A program made the position numbers and the translations under genes. Source: Myxococcales bacterium (GTDB lineage: Bacteria; UBA10199; 2-02-FULL-44-16; JAAZCA01). Taken from it: a stretch of DNA of 64,000 nucleotides. Positions 42,959-53,099 of the stretch are shown piece after piece. Each line of letters begins with the position of its first letter. Positions within the stretch are counted from its first letter, which is position 1. The notes beneath the pieces are model-generated. The model did no database searches, had not been told where the DNA came from, and was given only the letters and a program-made list of their open reading frames with translations. The stretch lies in NCBI GenBank assembly GCA_012513515.1, contig JAAZCA010000005.1:29792-93791 (forward strand), in the 5' to 3' direction.

Positions 42959-44019
42959 CGATGACATTAACATTAAGAGACCTTCTTATCCACACCATAG
43001 AAAAAAAAGGCAGCGACCTCCACATAAACACCGGCCTCCCGCCTCAGGTGAGGATAGACGGAAAGCTGACACCGATCGGCGACTCTCCGCTATCTCCGGA
43101 ACAGGCGAAGGAGCTTTGTTATGAATGCCTGAACCAGGAACAGGTCATGCATTTCGAAACCGAGAGATCGATAGATCTATCGTTTCAAATAGAGGGGCAC
43201 TCCAGGTTCAGGGCGAACATATTCTGGGCGCTCGATACCGTCTGCGCAGCCTTCAGGCCGATACCGCTCCAAATTCCCACCCCAGATACCCTCGGCATTC
43301 CCGCCTCTGTGCTGAATCTGATAAACAAGCCGAGAGGGCTGGTGCTCGTAACCGGTCAGACTGGAAGCGGAAAATCCACGACACTGGCCTCTATGCTTGA
43401 ACAGATAAATCAAAACAGCCATGAACATATAATAACCATAGAGGATCCGATCGAATACCTATTCACGCAGAAAAAGTCCCTTATCAATCAGAGGGAAATA
43501 GGACGCGATGCCCACGGCTTCAGCCAAGCCTTGCGATACATACTGAGGCAGGACCCCGATGTAGTTTTGATCGGCGAGATGCGCGATTTGGAAACCATTC
43601 AGAGCGCCATAACGGTCGCTGAAACCGGCCACTTGGTCTTTGCGACGCTGCACACCAATTCCGCCGTTCAATCGGTGGACAGGATCATCGATGTTTTCCC
43701 GCCGCACCACCAGAACCAGGTAAGAACTCAGCTTTCATTCATGCTCGAAGGCGTCGTCTCACAGCAGCTTCTACCCAAAATCGGCGGGGGGAGAACCTTG
43801 GCCATGGAAATTCTGTTGCCGAACTCAGGAATAAGAAATCTCATCAGAGAAGGGAAAACCCACCAGATCGCAGCACAGATGCAGATGGGACAACAGCACA
43901 GTGACATGGTGATGATGGATCAATCGCTGGCCAAACTTGTAAAAGCCGGAATTGTGGATCACGATGAGGCGCGCCGAGCGGCTATAAACGTTGAGGACTT
44001 CAACAGTTATATGCTCTGA
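42955..44019 (+). CDS. pilT: Pilus retraction ATPase PilT
   Basis: 354 residues, typical PilT length. N-terminal PAS-like domain (LRDLLIHTIEKKGSDLHI), Walker A GQTGSGKS (134-141), Asp box HIITIEDPIEYL, Walker B VVLIGEMRDLET, His box HLVFATLHTNSA and the C-terminal GIRNLIREGKTHQ, which corresponds to the AIRNLIRE motif needed for retraction. Unlike mshE it lacks the MSHEN domain and zinc cysteines. It lies on the opposite strand from the pilus operon, coupled to the membrane protein upstream. Confidence 0.95.
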   Translation: MTMTLTLRDLLIHTIEKKGSDLHINTGLPPQVRIDGKLTPIGDSPLSPEQAKELCYECLNQEQVMHFETERSIDLSFQIEGHSRFRANIFWALDTVCAAFRPIPLQIPTPDTLGIPASVLNLINKPRGLVLVTGQTGSGKSTTLASMLEQINQNSHEHIITIEDPIEYLFTQKKSLINQREIGRDAHGFSQALRYILRQDPDVVLIGEMRDLETIQSAITVAETGHLVFATLHTNSAVQSVDRIIDVFPPHHQNQVRTQLSFMLEGVVSQQLLPKIGGGRTLAMEILLPNSGIRNLIREGKTHQIAAQMQMGQQHSDMVMMDQSLAKLVKAGIVDHDEARRAAINVEDFNSYML

Positions 44020-44127
44020 CCGGCTGCCCCCCTTGCAAAGCCTATTCTGCTTTACATTTAAGAGGGACTTTTGATATGTTCGCGCGGACTCAAGGACATA
44101 GTTTCTGCTATCCACAGGGGGAGTTGT

Positions 44128-44871
44128 ATGTCAGGTCACAATAAATGGTCTACAATCAAACATAAAAAAGGGGCTGCCGATGCGAAAAGAGGCAAAATCT
44201 TCTCAAAGCTCATTAAAGAAATCTCTGTCGCCGCACGGGTCGGGGGCGGTGATCCAAATAGCAACCCAAGGCTTCGCACGGTACTCGACAAGGCGCGTAC
44301 TGCCAATATGCCCAACGATAACATTACAAGGGCAATCAAACGAGGTACTGGTGAACTCGAAGGCGTCAGCTATGAGGAAGTCACCTTTGAAGGTTATGGC
44401 CCAGGCGGAGTCGCCGTACTTGTTGAAACGATGACCGACAACAGAAACAGGACGGTCGCGGAGCTCAGGCACATATTTTCGAAGCGGGGTGGAAATCTCG
44501 GCGAGGCTGGATGCGTGGGTTGGATGTTCAACAAACAGGGAGTGCTCACCTTTGATATGTCGGTAGGCGAGGAAGCTCTGATGGAGACTGCCCTTGAAGC
44601 CGGCGCCGAGGACATAAAAGATGATGAAAACACGCTTACCGTGATCACCTCCCCTTCAGTCTTCGACAAAGTCAAAGCGGCCTGCACCTCCAAAAACCTC
44701 GCATTTATAGAAGCGGAAATCAGCATGATTCCGCAGAACACTGTCAAACTGGAAGGCGGCGATGCGGAAAAGATGCTGAAGCTCATGGATGATCTCGAAG
44801 ACCATGATGATGTCCAAAACGTGTACGCCAATTTCGATATAGATGCGGAGACGATGGAACAATTCGCATAA
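44128..44871 (+). CDS. yebC: YebC/PmpR-family protein
   Basis: 247-residue YebC-family protein (TACO1 homologue), which acts on translation of proline-rich stretches and/or as a regulator. The signature is [28 protein letters not shown], followed by [31 protein letters not shown] and [14 protein letters not shown] segments. The ATG at 44128 has GGGGGAG 4 bases upstream; the frame upstream is unconserved. It precedes ruvC by 9 bases; yebC-ruvC-ruvA-ruvB is a widely conserved order. Confidence 0.95.
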   Translation: MSGHNKWSTIKHKKGAADAKRGKIFSKLIKEISVAARVGGGDPNSNPRLRTVLDKARTANMPNDNITRAIKRGTGELEGVSYEEVTFEGYGPGGVAVLVETMTDNRNRTVAELRHIFSKRGGNLGEAGCVGWMFNKQGVLTFDMSVGEEALMETALEAGAEDIKDDENTLTVITSPSVFDKVKAACTSKNLAFIEAEISMIPQNTVKLEGGDAEKMLKLMDDLEDHDDVQNVYANFDIDAETMEQFA

Positions 44872-44880
44872 CCAGAGAGA

Positions 44881-45402
44881 ATGCCGATGCGCGTCCTAGG
44901 GATAGATCCGGGAAGCAGGACAACTGGATATGGCATAGTGGAAATATCTCAAGGCAAAGTTCATCATGTAGACAACGGCGGGATTTCGCCATCCCCCTCA
45001 CTCCCCTTTGCAGAGAGGCTTAAGCAAATTTATCGGGGTCTGCAAAAACTGATAGAGGATCATAGACCCGATGCCGTCGCGATAGAAAACATCTTCGTCG
45101 CGAAAAATGTTAAAAGCTCGCTGATTCTGGGGCACGCCAGAGGGACAGCGATGCTGGCGGCTTCGATAGCCGGAGTCGAAGTCACAGAATATTCGCCCCG
45201 AGAGGTTAAACAGGCGGTCGTTGGAACCGGCAATGCAACCAAGGATCAAATTCAGCGGATGGTGAAAGTAATGTTATCACTCCCAGAAGTGGCATTCGAA
45301 GATGCCTCCGACGCCCTCGCTGTAGCCATATGCCACTGTAATGCGGAGAGCTATAACAGTAAACTCAAAAGCGCCCTAAAAAAGGGGACCGTTAAAAGAT
45401 GA
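44881..45402 (+). CDS. ruvC: Holliday junction endonuclease RuvC
   Basis: 173-residue resolvase. The catalytic acidic residues are Asp9 (VLGIDPGSRTTGYG), Glu69 (VAIENIF), Asp141 and Asp144 (EDASDALAVAICH). It cuts four-way junctions held by RuvAB. The last four bases overlap the ruvA start (ATGA). The second Met (44887) is an equally possible start. Confidence 0.95.
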   Translation: MPMRVLGIDPGSRTTGYGIVEISQGKVHHVDNGGISPSPSLPFAERLKQIYRGLQKLIEDHRPDAVAIENIFVAKNVKSSLILGHARGTAMLAASIAGVEVTEYSPREVKQAVVGTGNATKDQIQRMVKVMLSLPEVAFEDASDALAVAICHCNAESYNSKLKSALKKGTVKR

Positions 45403-45992
45403 TATCCATGCTAACAGGAATTCTCGTCCAAAAGAGTCCGAACCACTGCACGGTGGATGTCGGAGGGGTCGGCTACAATGTTCACACATCGCTTTCGACC
45501 TACAGCACCCTTCCCGAGATAAATGAAAAAGTATCGCTCGCAATACATACATATGTGAGAGAGGACCAGCTCCAGCTCTTTGGATTTTTTACCAGCGATG
45601 AAAAACTTATTTTCCAGAGGTTGATTTCAATATCGGGAATAGGCCCCAAGCTTGCTATGTCCATACTTTCCGGCCTTCCCCCTCACGCCCTTACCAGAGC
45701 TATAGAATCAGGCGACAGCGCCAGGCTATCATCCATACCCGGCATAGGTAAAAAAACTGCCGCGCGGATAGTTATCGAACTTAGAGATCGCATCGGCAAA
45801 GATCTGGCCAGCGTATCAAGCGCTGCCGGTGAACATCCCTCAAGCATAAAGGAGGATGCCATATCGGCATTGGTGAATCTCGGCTACAGGAGGCCTGAAG
45901 CGGAGCGCGTAATTTTCGCCATCGCCGACATCGACAAGATGCGCATCGAAGATGCCATAAGAAAGGCGCTCCAGGAGTTAAACCGCGTATGA
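45399..45992 (+). CDS. ruvA: Holliday junction helicase subunit RuvA
   Basis: 197-residue DNA-binding subunit of the branch-migration motor. OB fold ([37 protein letters not shown]), two helix-hairpin-helix motifs ([18 protein letters not shown] and [19 protein letters not shown]) and domain III that binds RuvB ([21 protein letters not shown]). It overlaps both ruvC and ruvB by 4 bases, so the three are translationally coupled. Confidence 0.95.
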   Translation: MISMLTGILVQKSPNHCTVDVGGVGYNVHTSLSTYSTLPEINEKVSLAIHTYVREDQLQLFGFFTSDEKLIFQRLISISGIGPKLAMSILSGLPPHALTRAIESGDSARLSSIPGIGKKTAARIVIELRDRIGKDLASVSSAAGEHPSSIKEDAISALVNLGYRRPEAERVIFAIADIDKMRIEDAIRKALQELNRV

Positions 45993-47020
45993 AGGAAAGA
46001 GGAGAAAATATTTTAAGCGCGATCGATATCTTCGAAGAAGATAAAAAAACAGATCTCAGCCTTCGGCCGCATAATCTCACAGAATACATTGGACAGCAAA
46101 AACTCAAGGACCGCCTTTCGCTTTTCATAGAGGCCGCCAAGAAACGAGGAGAACATCTCGACCATGTCCTTTTCTCAGGCCCTCCCGGGCTTGGAAAGAC
46201 GACGATGGCAAATATCATCGCAAATGAGCTCGGAGTCGATATCACCACGACTTCCGGACCCGTGATAGAGAGAACGGGAGATCTCGCCGCCATACTGACA
46301 AACCTGAAAGATCACGATGTTTTGTTCATTGATGAAATTCACCGCCTCAACAATGTCGTCGAAGAGGTGCTATACCCGGCTATGGAGGATTTCAAGTTGG
46401 ACATCCTGGTCGGACAGGGTCCATCAGCAAAGACCATCAAGTTGGACTTGCCGAGATTCACACTCGTTGGGGCAACCACTCGCTCCGGGCTTCTAACCTC
46501 CCCGCTTCGGGATCGTTTTGGCGTAAGCGCCCACCTGGATTTCTATCCCCCGCAGGACCTACAGTACATAGTGGTACGATCGGCGAAGATACTGGGAGTC
46601 GAGATAGATCCCTACGGCGCTTTCGAAATAGCCAAGAGGTCCCGCGGCACACCCAGAATCGCAAACAGACTCCTGCGAAGAGTCCGCGACTTTGCCCAGA
46701 TAAAAGCTCACGGCTACATCGATCTCTCCGTGGCATCGGACGCACTCCAGATGTTGGATGTCGACGAAAAGGGATTCGACGATATGGACAGAAGAATCCT
46801 GAAGACTATCATCGAAAAATTTTCAGGCGGACCGGTTGGGATAGACACAATATCTTCTGCGATCAACGAGGAGAAGGATACCATCGAGGATGTCTACGAG
46901 CCATATCTGATACAGTGTGGCTACCTCAACAGAACTCCGCGGGGGAGAACGGCGACTAAGCTTGCTTACGACCACTTAGGGCTGCCATTTGGAGACTCCA
47001 AACAAAAGCCTCTCTTCTAG
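45989..47020 (+). CDS. ruvB: Holliday junction branch-migration ATPase RuvB
   Basis: 343-residue AAA+ motor. [18 protein letters not shown], Walker A GPPGLGKT (64-71), Walker B LFIDEIHR, sensor I GATTRSG, arginine finger region LRDRFG, and the winged helix with TPRGR and YDHLGL near the end. A ribosome site (AGGAG) lies inside the end of ruvA. Confidence 0.96.
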   Translation: MKERGENILSAIDIFEEDKKTDLSLRPHNLTEYIGQQKLKDRLSLFIEAAKKRGEHLDHVLFSGPPGLGKTTMANIIANELGVDITTTSGPVIERTGDLAAILTNLKDHDVLFIDEIHRLNNVVEEVLYPAMEDFKLDILVGQGPSAKTIKLDLPRFTLVGATTRSGLLTSPLRDRFGVSAHLDFYPPQDLQYIVVRSAKILGVEIDPYGAFEIAKRSRGTPRIANRLLRRVRDFAQIKAHGYIDLSVASDALQMLDVDEKGFDDMDRRILKTIIEKFSGGPVGIDTISSAINEEKDTIEDVYEPYLIQCGYLNRTPRGRTATKLAYDHLGLPFGDSKQKPLF

Positions 47021-47024
47021 CACC

Positions 47025-47396
47025 ATGAAAGCGTTCCTCAGAAAAACAGCCGAAGGGTTTCTCTCGCTGGTAACTCCGACCAGGCTCGCCGTAATACTTA
47101 TATCATCCTTTTTCTTCTGGTTTCTGGCATTTGGAGACCAGGGGCTCTATCAGCTGAAAGAGCTCATGGAAATGAAATCGAAGCTTTCGCTCGAGCAGAA
47201 GAAGATAAACGAAGAGATAGATCACATCGCCAAACAGAAAGAAATTCTCTCCGATCCAAAAAAACTCGAAATGGTGATAAGAAACGAGCTCGGATATATC
47301 AAACCGGGAGAAGTCGTATTCGAAGAAAAACCTGCTGAATCAAAAAAACAAACTGCCGAAGCGGAAAATGATGAGGTTATTAAATCGGCAGAGTGA
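47025..47396 (+). CDS. FtsB/DivIC-like septum formation protein
   Basis: 123 residues with a short cytoplasmic N-terminus, one membrane helix (LAVILISSFFFWFLAFG, about 23-39) and a long coiled coil (ELMEMKSKLSLEQKKINEEIDHIAKQKEIL). The motif DPKKLEMVIRNELGYIKPGEVVF follows. This is the FtsB/DivIC signature; the protein joins FtsL and FtsQ at the divisome. An acidic tail follows. The ATG at 47025 lies 4 bases after ruvB. The end overlaps the convergent gspN by 17 bases. Confidence 0.85.
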   Translation: MKAFLRKTAEGFLSLVTPTRLAVILISSFFFWFLAFGDQGLYQLKELMEMKSKLSLEQKKINEEIDHIAKQKEILSDPKKLEMVIRNELGYIKPGEVVFEEKPAESKKQTAEAENDEVIKSAE

Positions 47397-48288
47397 ACGT
47401 CCCTATCTTTATAAGAGGACGCGCAAGTCTTCCAGTTATCGAAAGAGGATATCTTCCATCTTCACCCTTCTGTTTTTCGACTATGAAGAGGAATGGGAGC
47501 GCCTTTTCCAGGGTCTCAGAAGCCTTAAAGGTTCCATTGAGATTAAAACGGTAATTTGCAATATCATTGGAAAGAAATATTTTCCCTGTGATGTCGAGCT
47601 CCAGATCCCCTCCGGACAGTTTAAAAGATAAAACGGTTACAGTTCCTTTGCCTATTTCGAGCTTTAACAGGGAGCCTCTGCCTTTTGAAATAACCAGGTC
47701 GGGAAGCGGCATCTCAAGTTCCCCGAGCTTCGCATTGGTGGCTGCAATTTTTATGTCATCCAAATGGAGTTCCAGCTTCCCCTCCGAACGGATTGGCCTC
47801 TGCCTGTCTATTTTCAAATCGACCCTGCCGTCTATCTGGCTGGATATGGGCATCTTCGTAGAAGCGCCGACAACATCGAAATTTTTAAGATCGACATCAT
47901 CGAGCGACATGTTGAGCAAAATCTCGTCGGCGCTCTGTACTGCGCTTCCCGAAATCTCCCCGCGACCTATGTCGAGGTCAAAGGATATTTTGGGGCTTCC
48001 AAAAATCAGCGAGGTAAGAGAGGCCCGCCCCTTCGCCCTATTCACCTTTAAGAGCTCGGCGCCACCTTCGTCAAGAGACTTTACCTTCAAACCCCTCACA
48101 TCTATTCCGGTAAACCAGTAGGGCGAAAAATCTTCTACGACTATTTCATATTTATTTGAAAGCTGCTGCTCTATCGCAGCGACTATCCTGTCCTTGAGTA
48201 TCGAATAAGGCAGGCTCCAATACAAAAAAATCACAAAGCTCACAAAAAACAGCGAAATGTAAAGAGCATATTTAAACATTTTGTTCAT
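47380..48288 (-). CDS. gspN: Type II secretion protein GspN
   Basis: 302 residues with an N-terminal membrane segment (ALYISLFFVSFVIFLYWSLPY) and a long beta-rich periplasmic domain (SPYWFTGIDVRGLKVKSLDEGG, GRGEISGSAVQ, LEMPLPDLVISKGRGSLLKLEIGKGTV, ending GTFTLPI). This corresponds to the GspN type found in delta-like proteobacteria, longer and different from E. coli GspN. It is the last gene of the operon and its ATG overlaps the gspM stop. Confidence 0.85.
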   Translation of the reverse strand: MNKMFKYALYISLFFVSFVIFLYWSLPYSILKDRIVAAIEQQLSNKYEIVVEDFSPYWFTGIDVRGLKVKSLDEGGAELLKVNRAKGRASLTSLIFGSPKISFDLDIGRGEISGSAVQSADEILLNMSLDDVDLKNFDVVGASTKMPISSQIDGRVDLKIDRQRPIRSEGKLELHLDDIKIAATNAKLGELEMPLPDLVISKGRGSLLKLEIGKGTVTVLSFKLSGGDLELDITGKIFLSNDIANYRFNLNGTFKASETLEKALPFLFIVEKQKGEDGRYPLSITGRLARPLIKIGTFTLPI

Positions 48289-48893
48289 CAGAGGTTCTCC
48301 GCAGCCCCCTCGAGCAGTCTGTATGTTGACACGGTGAAAGAGACATCGAGTTCCTGCTTGTTATCAAACCTGGTCTTAACTGAAAGCGATTTGAGATTCA
48401 GCGTAGTACTGGGATTGTTCTCTATGGCGTGCAAGTAATTGATAAGCTCATTGAGGGTGACCTTGCGTAGCCTCACGTCAACTGAGGCTTCATCAAAAAC
48501 TTCGGAGGGCGCAGCAGCCCTCTCCTTCAAAGAATCTATGCGGTCTTTCAGGCCGTTTTGCTCGGCAAGAGTTTCCAAGGTCGTTGAAATCGAAGAATCG
48601 AATCCTCCGCCGATTGAGACCCTCATCTGCTTGAGCTTGGCGGCATTTTGATCGTAATTCTCAAGCGCGCGCATGACTTCACGCAGCTGAGTTCTGCCCT
48701 TGTCGGCCTCCCGCTCCAGGCTCGCTATCCTGCTGGAAGCGACTGTAACAGGAAGGACCAAGACGAGAATGACCACAACCGCGGCAGCGGCCATAGCGAA
48801 GGTCTGCTCGCGCGGATTCATCCCCAGATAGACGCTGTAGAGGCTGTCCAACCTAAATTTCTCTATGGTGAATCTCCCGAGTCGTAGCGCCAC
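48288..48893 (-). CDS. gspM: Type II secretion protein GspM
   Basis: 201 residues: cytoplasmic N-terminus, one membrane helix (AMAAAAVVVILVLVLPVTVA, about 33-52), a coiled coil (SRIASLEREADKGRTQLREVMRAL) and a ferredoxin-like periplasmic domain (VRLRKVTLNELINYLHAIENN, LDVSFTVSTYRLL). The plan equals GspM/PilO, the partner of GspL. It lies 3 bases after gspL. Confidence 0.85.
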   Translation of the reverse strand: MALRLGRFTIEKFRLDSLYSVYLGMNPREQTFAMAAAAVVVILVLVLPVTVASSRIASLEREADKGRTQLREVMRALENYDQNAAKLKQMRVSIGGGFDSSISTTLETLAEQNGLKDRIDSLKERAAAPSEVFDEASVDVRLRKVTLNELINYLHAIENNPSTTLNLKSLSVKTRFDNKQELDVSFTVSTYRLLEGAAENL

Positions 48894-48896
48894 GGA

Positions 48897-50513
48897 TCAA
48901 CTCCCCTGTTTTACGGAAGCGGCAAGGTCCATCGAAAGTTTGAATTTAACCTCTCCCTTTACTCCCTTGCTGACATTTCCCGTGCTGACATTTGCAAATT
49001 TGCTGGACTTGTCGAATGTCTGTTTCACTACATCGACAGTCTTGAAATCATCGACTACGCCAGAGAGCGTAACTCTTCCCTCGCCTATGCTGAGATCCAC
49101 CACCTCTATCTTCAGCTGATCCCTCGGAGGAAGAGCCTCAGAGATATCCTTCATGATATTGAGCGGTGAAGCGCCAACCATCGAATTGAGCTGGGCGATT
49201 CTCTCATCGACCTCCGCTTGTTTTGACTTTATGAGGGAAAGCGCCGCTTTCGGAGTTCCCAAGGCCCGAACCGGCGTGTCCGGCATCGCCTGTTTGACTA
49301 TCGTAGTAACATCATCGCGAAGTTTGTCGACTTGTCTTTTCACCGAATAATATTTTGCGCTGAAATTTACAAGAGCGAGAAAAATAATTGCACCGGCCAC
49401 GATCGCAACTTTGCGAACGCTCCCGCCCAACTTTTCAACATCCCCCTTGAAAGCAAACTCCCCCTTGCGAAGGTTCACATCAGGGCCGCTCCCGGCAACC
49501 CCCTTAAGGGCGAGGGCCAGTGCCTGTGATATGACATGGCGGTGAGCCTCTCCTCTATCTATTTTGGAGAAGTGAAAATCGAGGCAGTTGAGATAAGTGA
49601 CGTTCATCTTCATGACATCGGATAGATATCTGTCAAGCCCCGGCAATCTTGAAGACCCTCCTGAAAGATAGATGCCTTCTACAGGAACATCCTCCATCTC
49701 CCTGAATGTAAAAAGAGTCTGCCTTAGATGCAGCAGGAATTCATCTAGAACTCCACGGATGGCTGTGACAACACCCTTTGAAATGTCATCCATGACCTCA
49801 TCGTCAACTAGGGGGATCTGCCCCATCTCTATTTTCAGACGCTCGGCCTCGTCGTAGGGTACGTTGAGCTGCTTAGCTATCGCCTGCGTTATCGTTTTTC
49901 CTGCAATGGATATGGCCCTGATGTAACCGAGATTTCTCCCGTGGCAGATGGTAACGGTACTCTTCTCGTGGCCGATATCCAGTATGGCATAGGCCCCCTC
50001 AGGTGGAACCATCCCCAAGTTGACCAGATTGACAAAATCTATCCCTTCCACGCAGACGTATCTCGGGTCTATGCTGACAGATTCCAGGGTCGAAAGTTCT
50101 TTGGCGAGGTCGAGCTTTTGAACATAAACCGCCATGATCCTGGATGTATTTTTCTCCTGCCACAGAACCGCATAGTCCAGAGTCACCTTCTCAATATCGA
50201 ATGGGATAAAGCTCTCTACCTCAAAAGAGATCGCCTCATCTATTTTTTTCGAACTGCTAAATGGAAAGGTAAGAAGCCTTGAGGTCACCTTCTGGGCTGG
50301 GAAACCAACGGCCGCCACCTCCCAAGCGATGTTAAAATCATCTATCAATCCCTGCAGAGCGATGGCCCTCGATTCGTCAGGGGTCAGGAGTTCATTGTAT
50401 TGAACGGGGCGTTCATAAAATTCCACAAATGAAAAACTCTTAAAGCCCCGCTCTATGACGGCCACTTTTACGGAATAACTCCCGATATCGATTCCTATAA
50501 CCCTCTGTGGCAT
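48897..50513 (-). CDS. gspL: Type II secretion protein GspL, PilM-PilN-like
   Basis: 538 residues. The cytoplasmic part (about 1-360) is actin-like with RVIGIDIGSYSVKVAVIE, AYAILDIGHEKSTVTI and VEGIYLSGGSSRLPGLDRYL, close to PilM. A membrane helix (VAIVAGAIIFLALVNF, about 380-396) is followed by a coiled coil and a periplasmic ferredoxin-like domain (PPRDQLKIEVVDLSIGEGRVTLSGVVDDFKTV), close to PilN. GspL recruits the ATPase GspE to the inner-membrane platform. The length and both halves make it a natural PilM-PilN fusion; compare the split genes at 28320-30002. Confidence 0.88.
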   Translation of the reverse strand: MPQRVIGIDIGSYSVKVAVIERGFKSFSFVEFYERPVQYNELLTPDESRAIALQGLIDDFNIAWEVAAVGFPAQKVTSRLLTFPFSSSKKIDEAISFEVESFIPFDIEKVTLDYAVLWQEKNTSRIMAVYVQKLDLAKELSTLESVSIDPRYVCVEGIDFVNLVNLGMVPPEGAYAILDIGHEKSTVTICHGRNLGYIRAISIAGKTITQAIAKQLNVPYDEAERLKIEMGQIPLVDDEVMDDISKGVVTAIRGVLDEFLLHLRQTLFTFREMEDVPVEGIYLSGGSSRLPGLDRYLSDVMKMNVTYLNCLDFHFSKIDRGEAHRHVISQALALALKGVAGSGPDVNLRKGEFAFKGDVEKLGGSVRKVAIVAGAIIFLALVNFSAKYYSVKRQVDKLRDDVTTIVKQAMPDTPVRALGTPKAALSLIKSKQAEVDERIAQLNSMVGASPLNIMKDISEALPPRDQLKIEVVDLSIGEGRVTLSGVVDDFKTVDVVKQTFDKSSKFANVSTGNVSKGVKGEVKFKLSMDLAASVKQGS

Positions 50514-50584
50514 AGCATTATCCGCCTTTAATTTCCCTGCGAGAATAGCACAGCCGAACTGTCATATCAAACTGGTTAATATCG

Positions 50585-51892
50585 CTAATAGATCCTCCAG
50601 TACAGGATCTTCCATTTTTTGGGGTCCTGATTCTCAACATCAAGAACGGCCTTTATTCTAACCGTGGTATCTCCAGCCTGCCCAGCCAGTTTTAACGTGA
50701 AGAACCTGCTGCTTGAAGTGAGGTAGCTGGCGAAGGTGGAACCTCCCCGCATTCCGGTCTGCCCGGTCCCCTGATCTTCATCGGTCGTACCGCGAATAGC
50801 CTTGTCCAAGGCATCGGCTATTTTCGATACGGCCTGATCACCTATCCCGCTATCCGCGCAGGCGGTGTTGATGGAATCGTAGAGACGATTCATCTCATCA
50901 ACGTCGCCTGTTCTCACGGGGGGAAGATCCGGCGTAGAGGATATGTATCTCACGATCAGACTTTCAACGATTTCCCTGGGCGCGGTGCATGGATTTATCT
51001 TACCATCGCCATAGATGGTAAAATTTTCCTGCAGCTCCGGAAACCATAGATCCGTAACGCCGTCGATCAGATAAGCCTCCAGTAGCGTTATCAATTTTGA
51101 GTTTCTGGGTTGATATGGAACTCCGAGTCTGTCGTAAATCGATCGTTCCGCTCCGCCGATGCGACCGCTTATCTCATTTATCTCACCATCCGTATCAATC
51201 CAGTCACCTATGTTGTCCACTATCTGCGAAATCTGCACCCCAGAGTCCTCAAAGAGGGCTTCATATTTTTTATCTGAAAGAAATTTATAGAGATACTGTT
51301 TGTATTCGTCGAATGGACTGGGTTTGCCATCCCCTGCAGATGTCTTGCTCAGCCCCACAAATCCATTCAAATTGATTTTTGTCCCCTCGTCGATGCATTC
51401 GCCGTCGAAGTCACCCTCGAATTCGAGAAATTCAGAGGCCATTTTTTCTGCGGATACCGAGGCGCTGCGCTGAAGGCGCTCTATCTTATCCTCGATCTGA
51501 GATTCCTCTCCGCCTTCCCCTTCATCCTCTTCACCACCCGCCCCGCCCATGAGCCCCTCCAAACCGCCACCTGTGAAGACGGCTCGTATCAATCCCGTCG
51601 AAAGAGGAAACTGCTGACAGAGCGGCATATTAGCGGCTCCCCCAAGATATTGAGAGAGGTTCTGACTCTGCACGATCTGGCGAAACATCCTGTCGAACTT
51701 TAGTTCCAGCAGCATGAAGCTGTATGCGGACTTGGCGAGGTAATACGATTGAAGCCTGTCTCTCTCGTTCATAGCAAGGTTGTAGTTAACATTCGTGTTG
51801 TACGCGAATTCAACCAGAACGGTGGAAAGAACCACGATGGCCGATAAAACCAGCATGAGAGCTACACCTTTTTTGTTAAACACTCTTTTCAT
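50585..51892 (-). CDS. gspK: Type II secretion minor pseudopilin GspK
   Basis: 435 residues with a type III signal KKG cut before VALMLVLSAIVVLS and no Glu at +5, as expected for GspK. A large globular part follows, including an acidic low-complexity insert (GGEEDEGEGGEES, about 135-147), DNIGDWIDTDGEIN and INPCTAPREIVESL typical of the family. GspK caps the pseudopilus tip together with GspI and GspJ. The ATG at 51892 has AGGA 8 bases upstream; ATG 51898 and GTG 51934 are alternatives. A gap of 71 bases follows before gspL. Confidence 0.9.
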   Translation of the reverse strand: MKRVFNKKGVALMLVLSAIVVLSTVLVEFAYNTNVNYNLAMNERDRLQSYYLAKSAYSFMLLELKFDRMFRQIVQSQNLSQYLGGAANMPLCQQFPLSTGLIRAVFTGGGLEGLMGGAGGEEDEGEGGEESQIEDKIERLQRSASVSAEKMASEFLEFEGDFDGECIDEGTKINLNGFVGLSKTSAGDGKPSPFDEYKQYLYKFLSDKKYEALFEDSGVQISQIVDNIGDWIDTDGEINEISGRIGGAERSIYDRLGVPYQPRNSKLITLLEAYLIDGVTDLWFPELQENFTIYGDGKINPCTAPREIVESLIVRYISSTPDLPPVRTGDVDEMNRLYDSINTACADSGIGDQAVSKIADALDKAIRGTTDEDQGTGQTGMRGGSTFASYLTSSSRFFTLKLAGQAGDTTVRIKAVLDVENQDPKKWKILYWRIY

Positions 51893-51909
51893 CAGCATGG
51901 TCCTGACAT

Positions 51910-52608
51910 TCAAAGCCCTATCGGGTTCTCCCACAAAGCCAGCATGACAGCGGTTGAAAGTGTAATTTCTGCCCCATCATCGTCCGGATCCGGAAACGCA
52001 ATCCCGATCCTCACAGCCATGGGCAACTTCATACTCCAATCCACCATCTCGCTGTTCCATGTCTTCATCCACTCGCGTTTGGCAGGATGGTAGTACTCGA
52101 GGTTGAATTCCCTTATTCCCTCGACAAGAACGAGTGGCTTCCCCTTTACATCGGTGGTGTTATCCAGCCACGGATCGGCACGCCGGATGAGATTGTAGAC
52201 CCCGGGTTCATCGGATGGAACCACCTCGTAAGAAATTTTGACCTGATCGCATTCCTTGGCCTGTTTGTATAGCCGCATGTGCGAAAGGGATGTAAACTTA
52301 AGTAAATCCTGAGCACCCTGGTCATCCCCTATGAAAAAAGTTTTGGCGCCGGAGGTGAACGCCGCCTGTTCTGACCCTGCCCCCTCACCTGCAACTTTCT
52401 TGCTGAGAAAGGCCACTGCGAGGTCGTCGGATATCTTGCGCAGCACTACCCGGCCATTTTGAAAGACCGAGTCCCTAAGCTCGGTGCGCTCTTTAGCCCT
52501 GAAACTTTGGGAGGAAGACGACCATATCAGGGTCATGATGACCCCCAGTATCGCCACGGCGATGAGGACTTCCAACAACGTGAATCCTTTTTGCAAAATA
52601 TTTTTCAT
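51910..52608 (-). CDS. gspJ: Type II secretion minor pseudopilin GspJ
   Basis: 232 residues; leader MKNILQKG cut before FTLLEVLIAVAILG, Glu at +5. The following region (SFRAKERTELRDSVFQNGRVVLRKISDDLAVAFL) and SLSHMRLYKQAKECDQVKISYEV are typical of GspJ. The ATG at 52608 is preferred over TTG 52626. It ends 17 bases before gspK. Confidence 0.9.
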   Translation of the reverse strand: MKNILQKGFTLLEVLIAVAILGVIMTLIWSSSSQSFRAKERTELRDSVFQNGRVVLRKISDDLAVAFLSKKVAGEGAGSEQAAFTSGAKTFFIGDDQGAQDLLKFTSLSHMRLYKQAKECDQVKISYEVVPSDEPGVYNLIRRADPWLDNTTDVKGKPLVLVEGIREFNLEYYHPAKREWMKTWNSEMVDWSMKLPMAVRIGIAFPDPDDDGAEITLSTAVMLALWENPIGL

Positions 52609-52622
52609 TGTTCCGACAAACC

Positions 52623-53099
52623 TCAAAGTTTGACTATATGGGTAACCACATCTACTGATTGTTCTTCACCAAGCTCCAACCACTTGATCTTCAGTTTCAA
52701 CTCCCTCACGGTTTTGGATATTTCTTTCGTCAATTGCTGGCCGATCATCTGCTGAAAACCGCCCTCTTCGCCGGTCATGGGAGCTGGCAGCTCAACTTTT
52801 TTGACTTCCATCTCCCAAGAATAGTCTTCATAGGGCTCGTCGAATTTTCCCTCTTCACTTTTCTCATCGGGAAACTCATTCATCTGTATACCCTTGTGGA
52901 GTTCAACTTCGATCTCAACCATCTTCTGCCTTGCCAGCATGGTGGCAACCGTCATCCTCTCGGCGCGACCACTCGTTATCAGCGTATTCCCGGAAAAATC
53001 CATCAATGCCAAAAGGGATACCGCCAGTATCGCCATGGCGACCATCACCTCGAGCAGAGTAAAACCGTGGGATTTTTTTGAGGGACCGTCGAGCATCAT
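52623..53099 (-). CDS. gspI: Type II secretion minor pseudopilin GspI
   Basis: 158 residues with the leader ending HG before FTLLEVMVAMAILAVSLLAL (Glu at +5). MTVATMLARQKMVEIEVEL is the I-type signature. The C-terminal half is unusually Met/Gln and Glu rich. The double ATG at 53099/53096 overlaps the gspH stop by 4 bases. Confidence 0.9.
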   Translation of the reverse strand: MMLDGPSKKSHGFTLLEVMVAMAILAVSLLALMDFSGNTLITSGRAERMTVATMLARQKMVEIEVELHKGIQMNEFPDEKSEEGKFDEPYEDYSWEMEVKKVELPAPMTGEEGGFQQMIGQQLTKEISKTVRELKLKIKWLELGEEQSVDVVTHIVKL

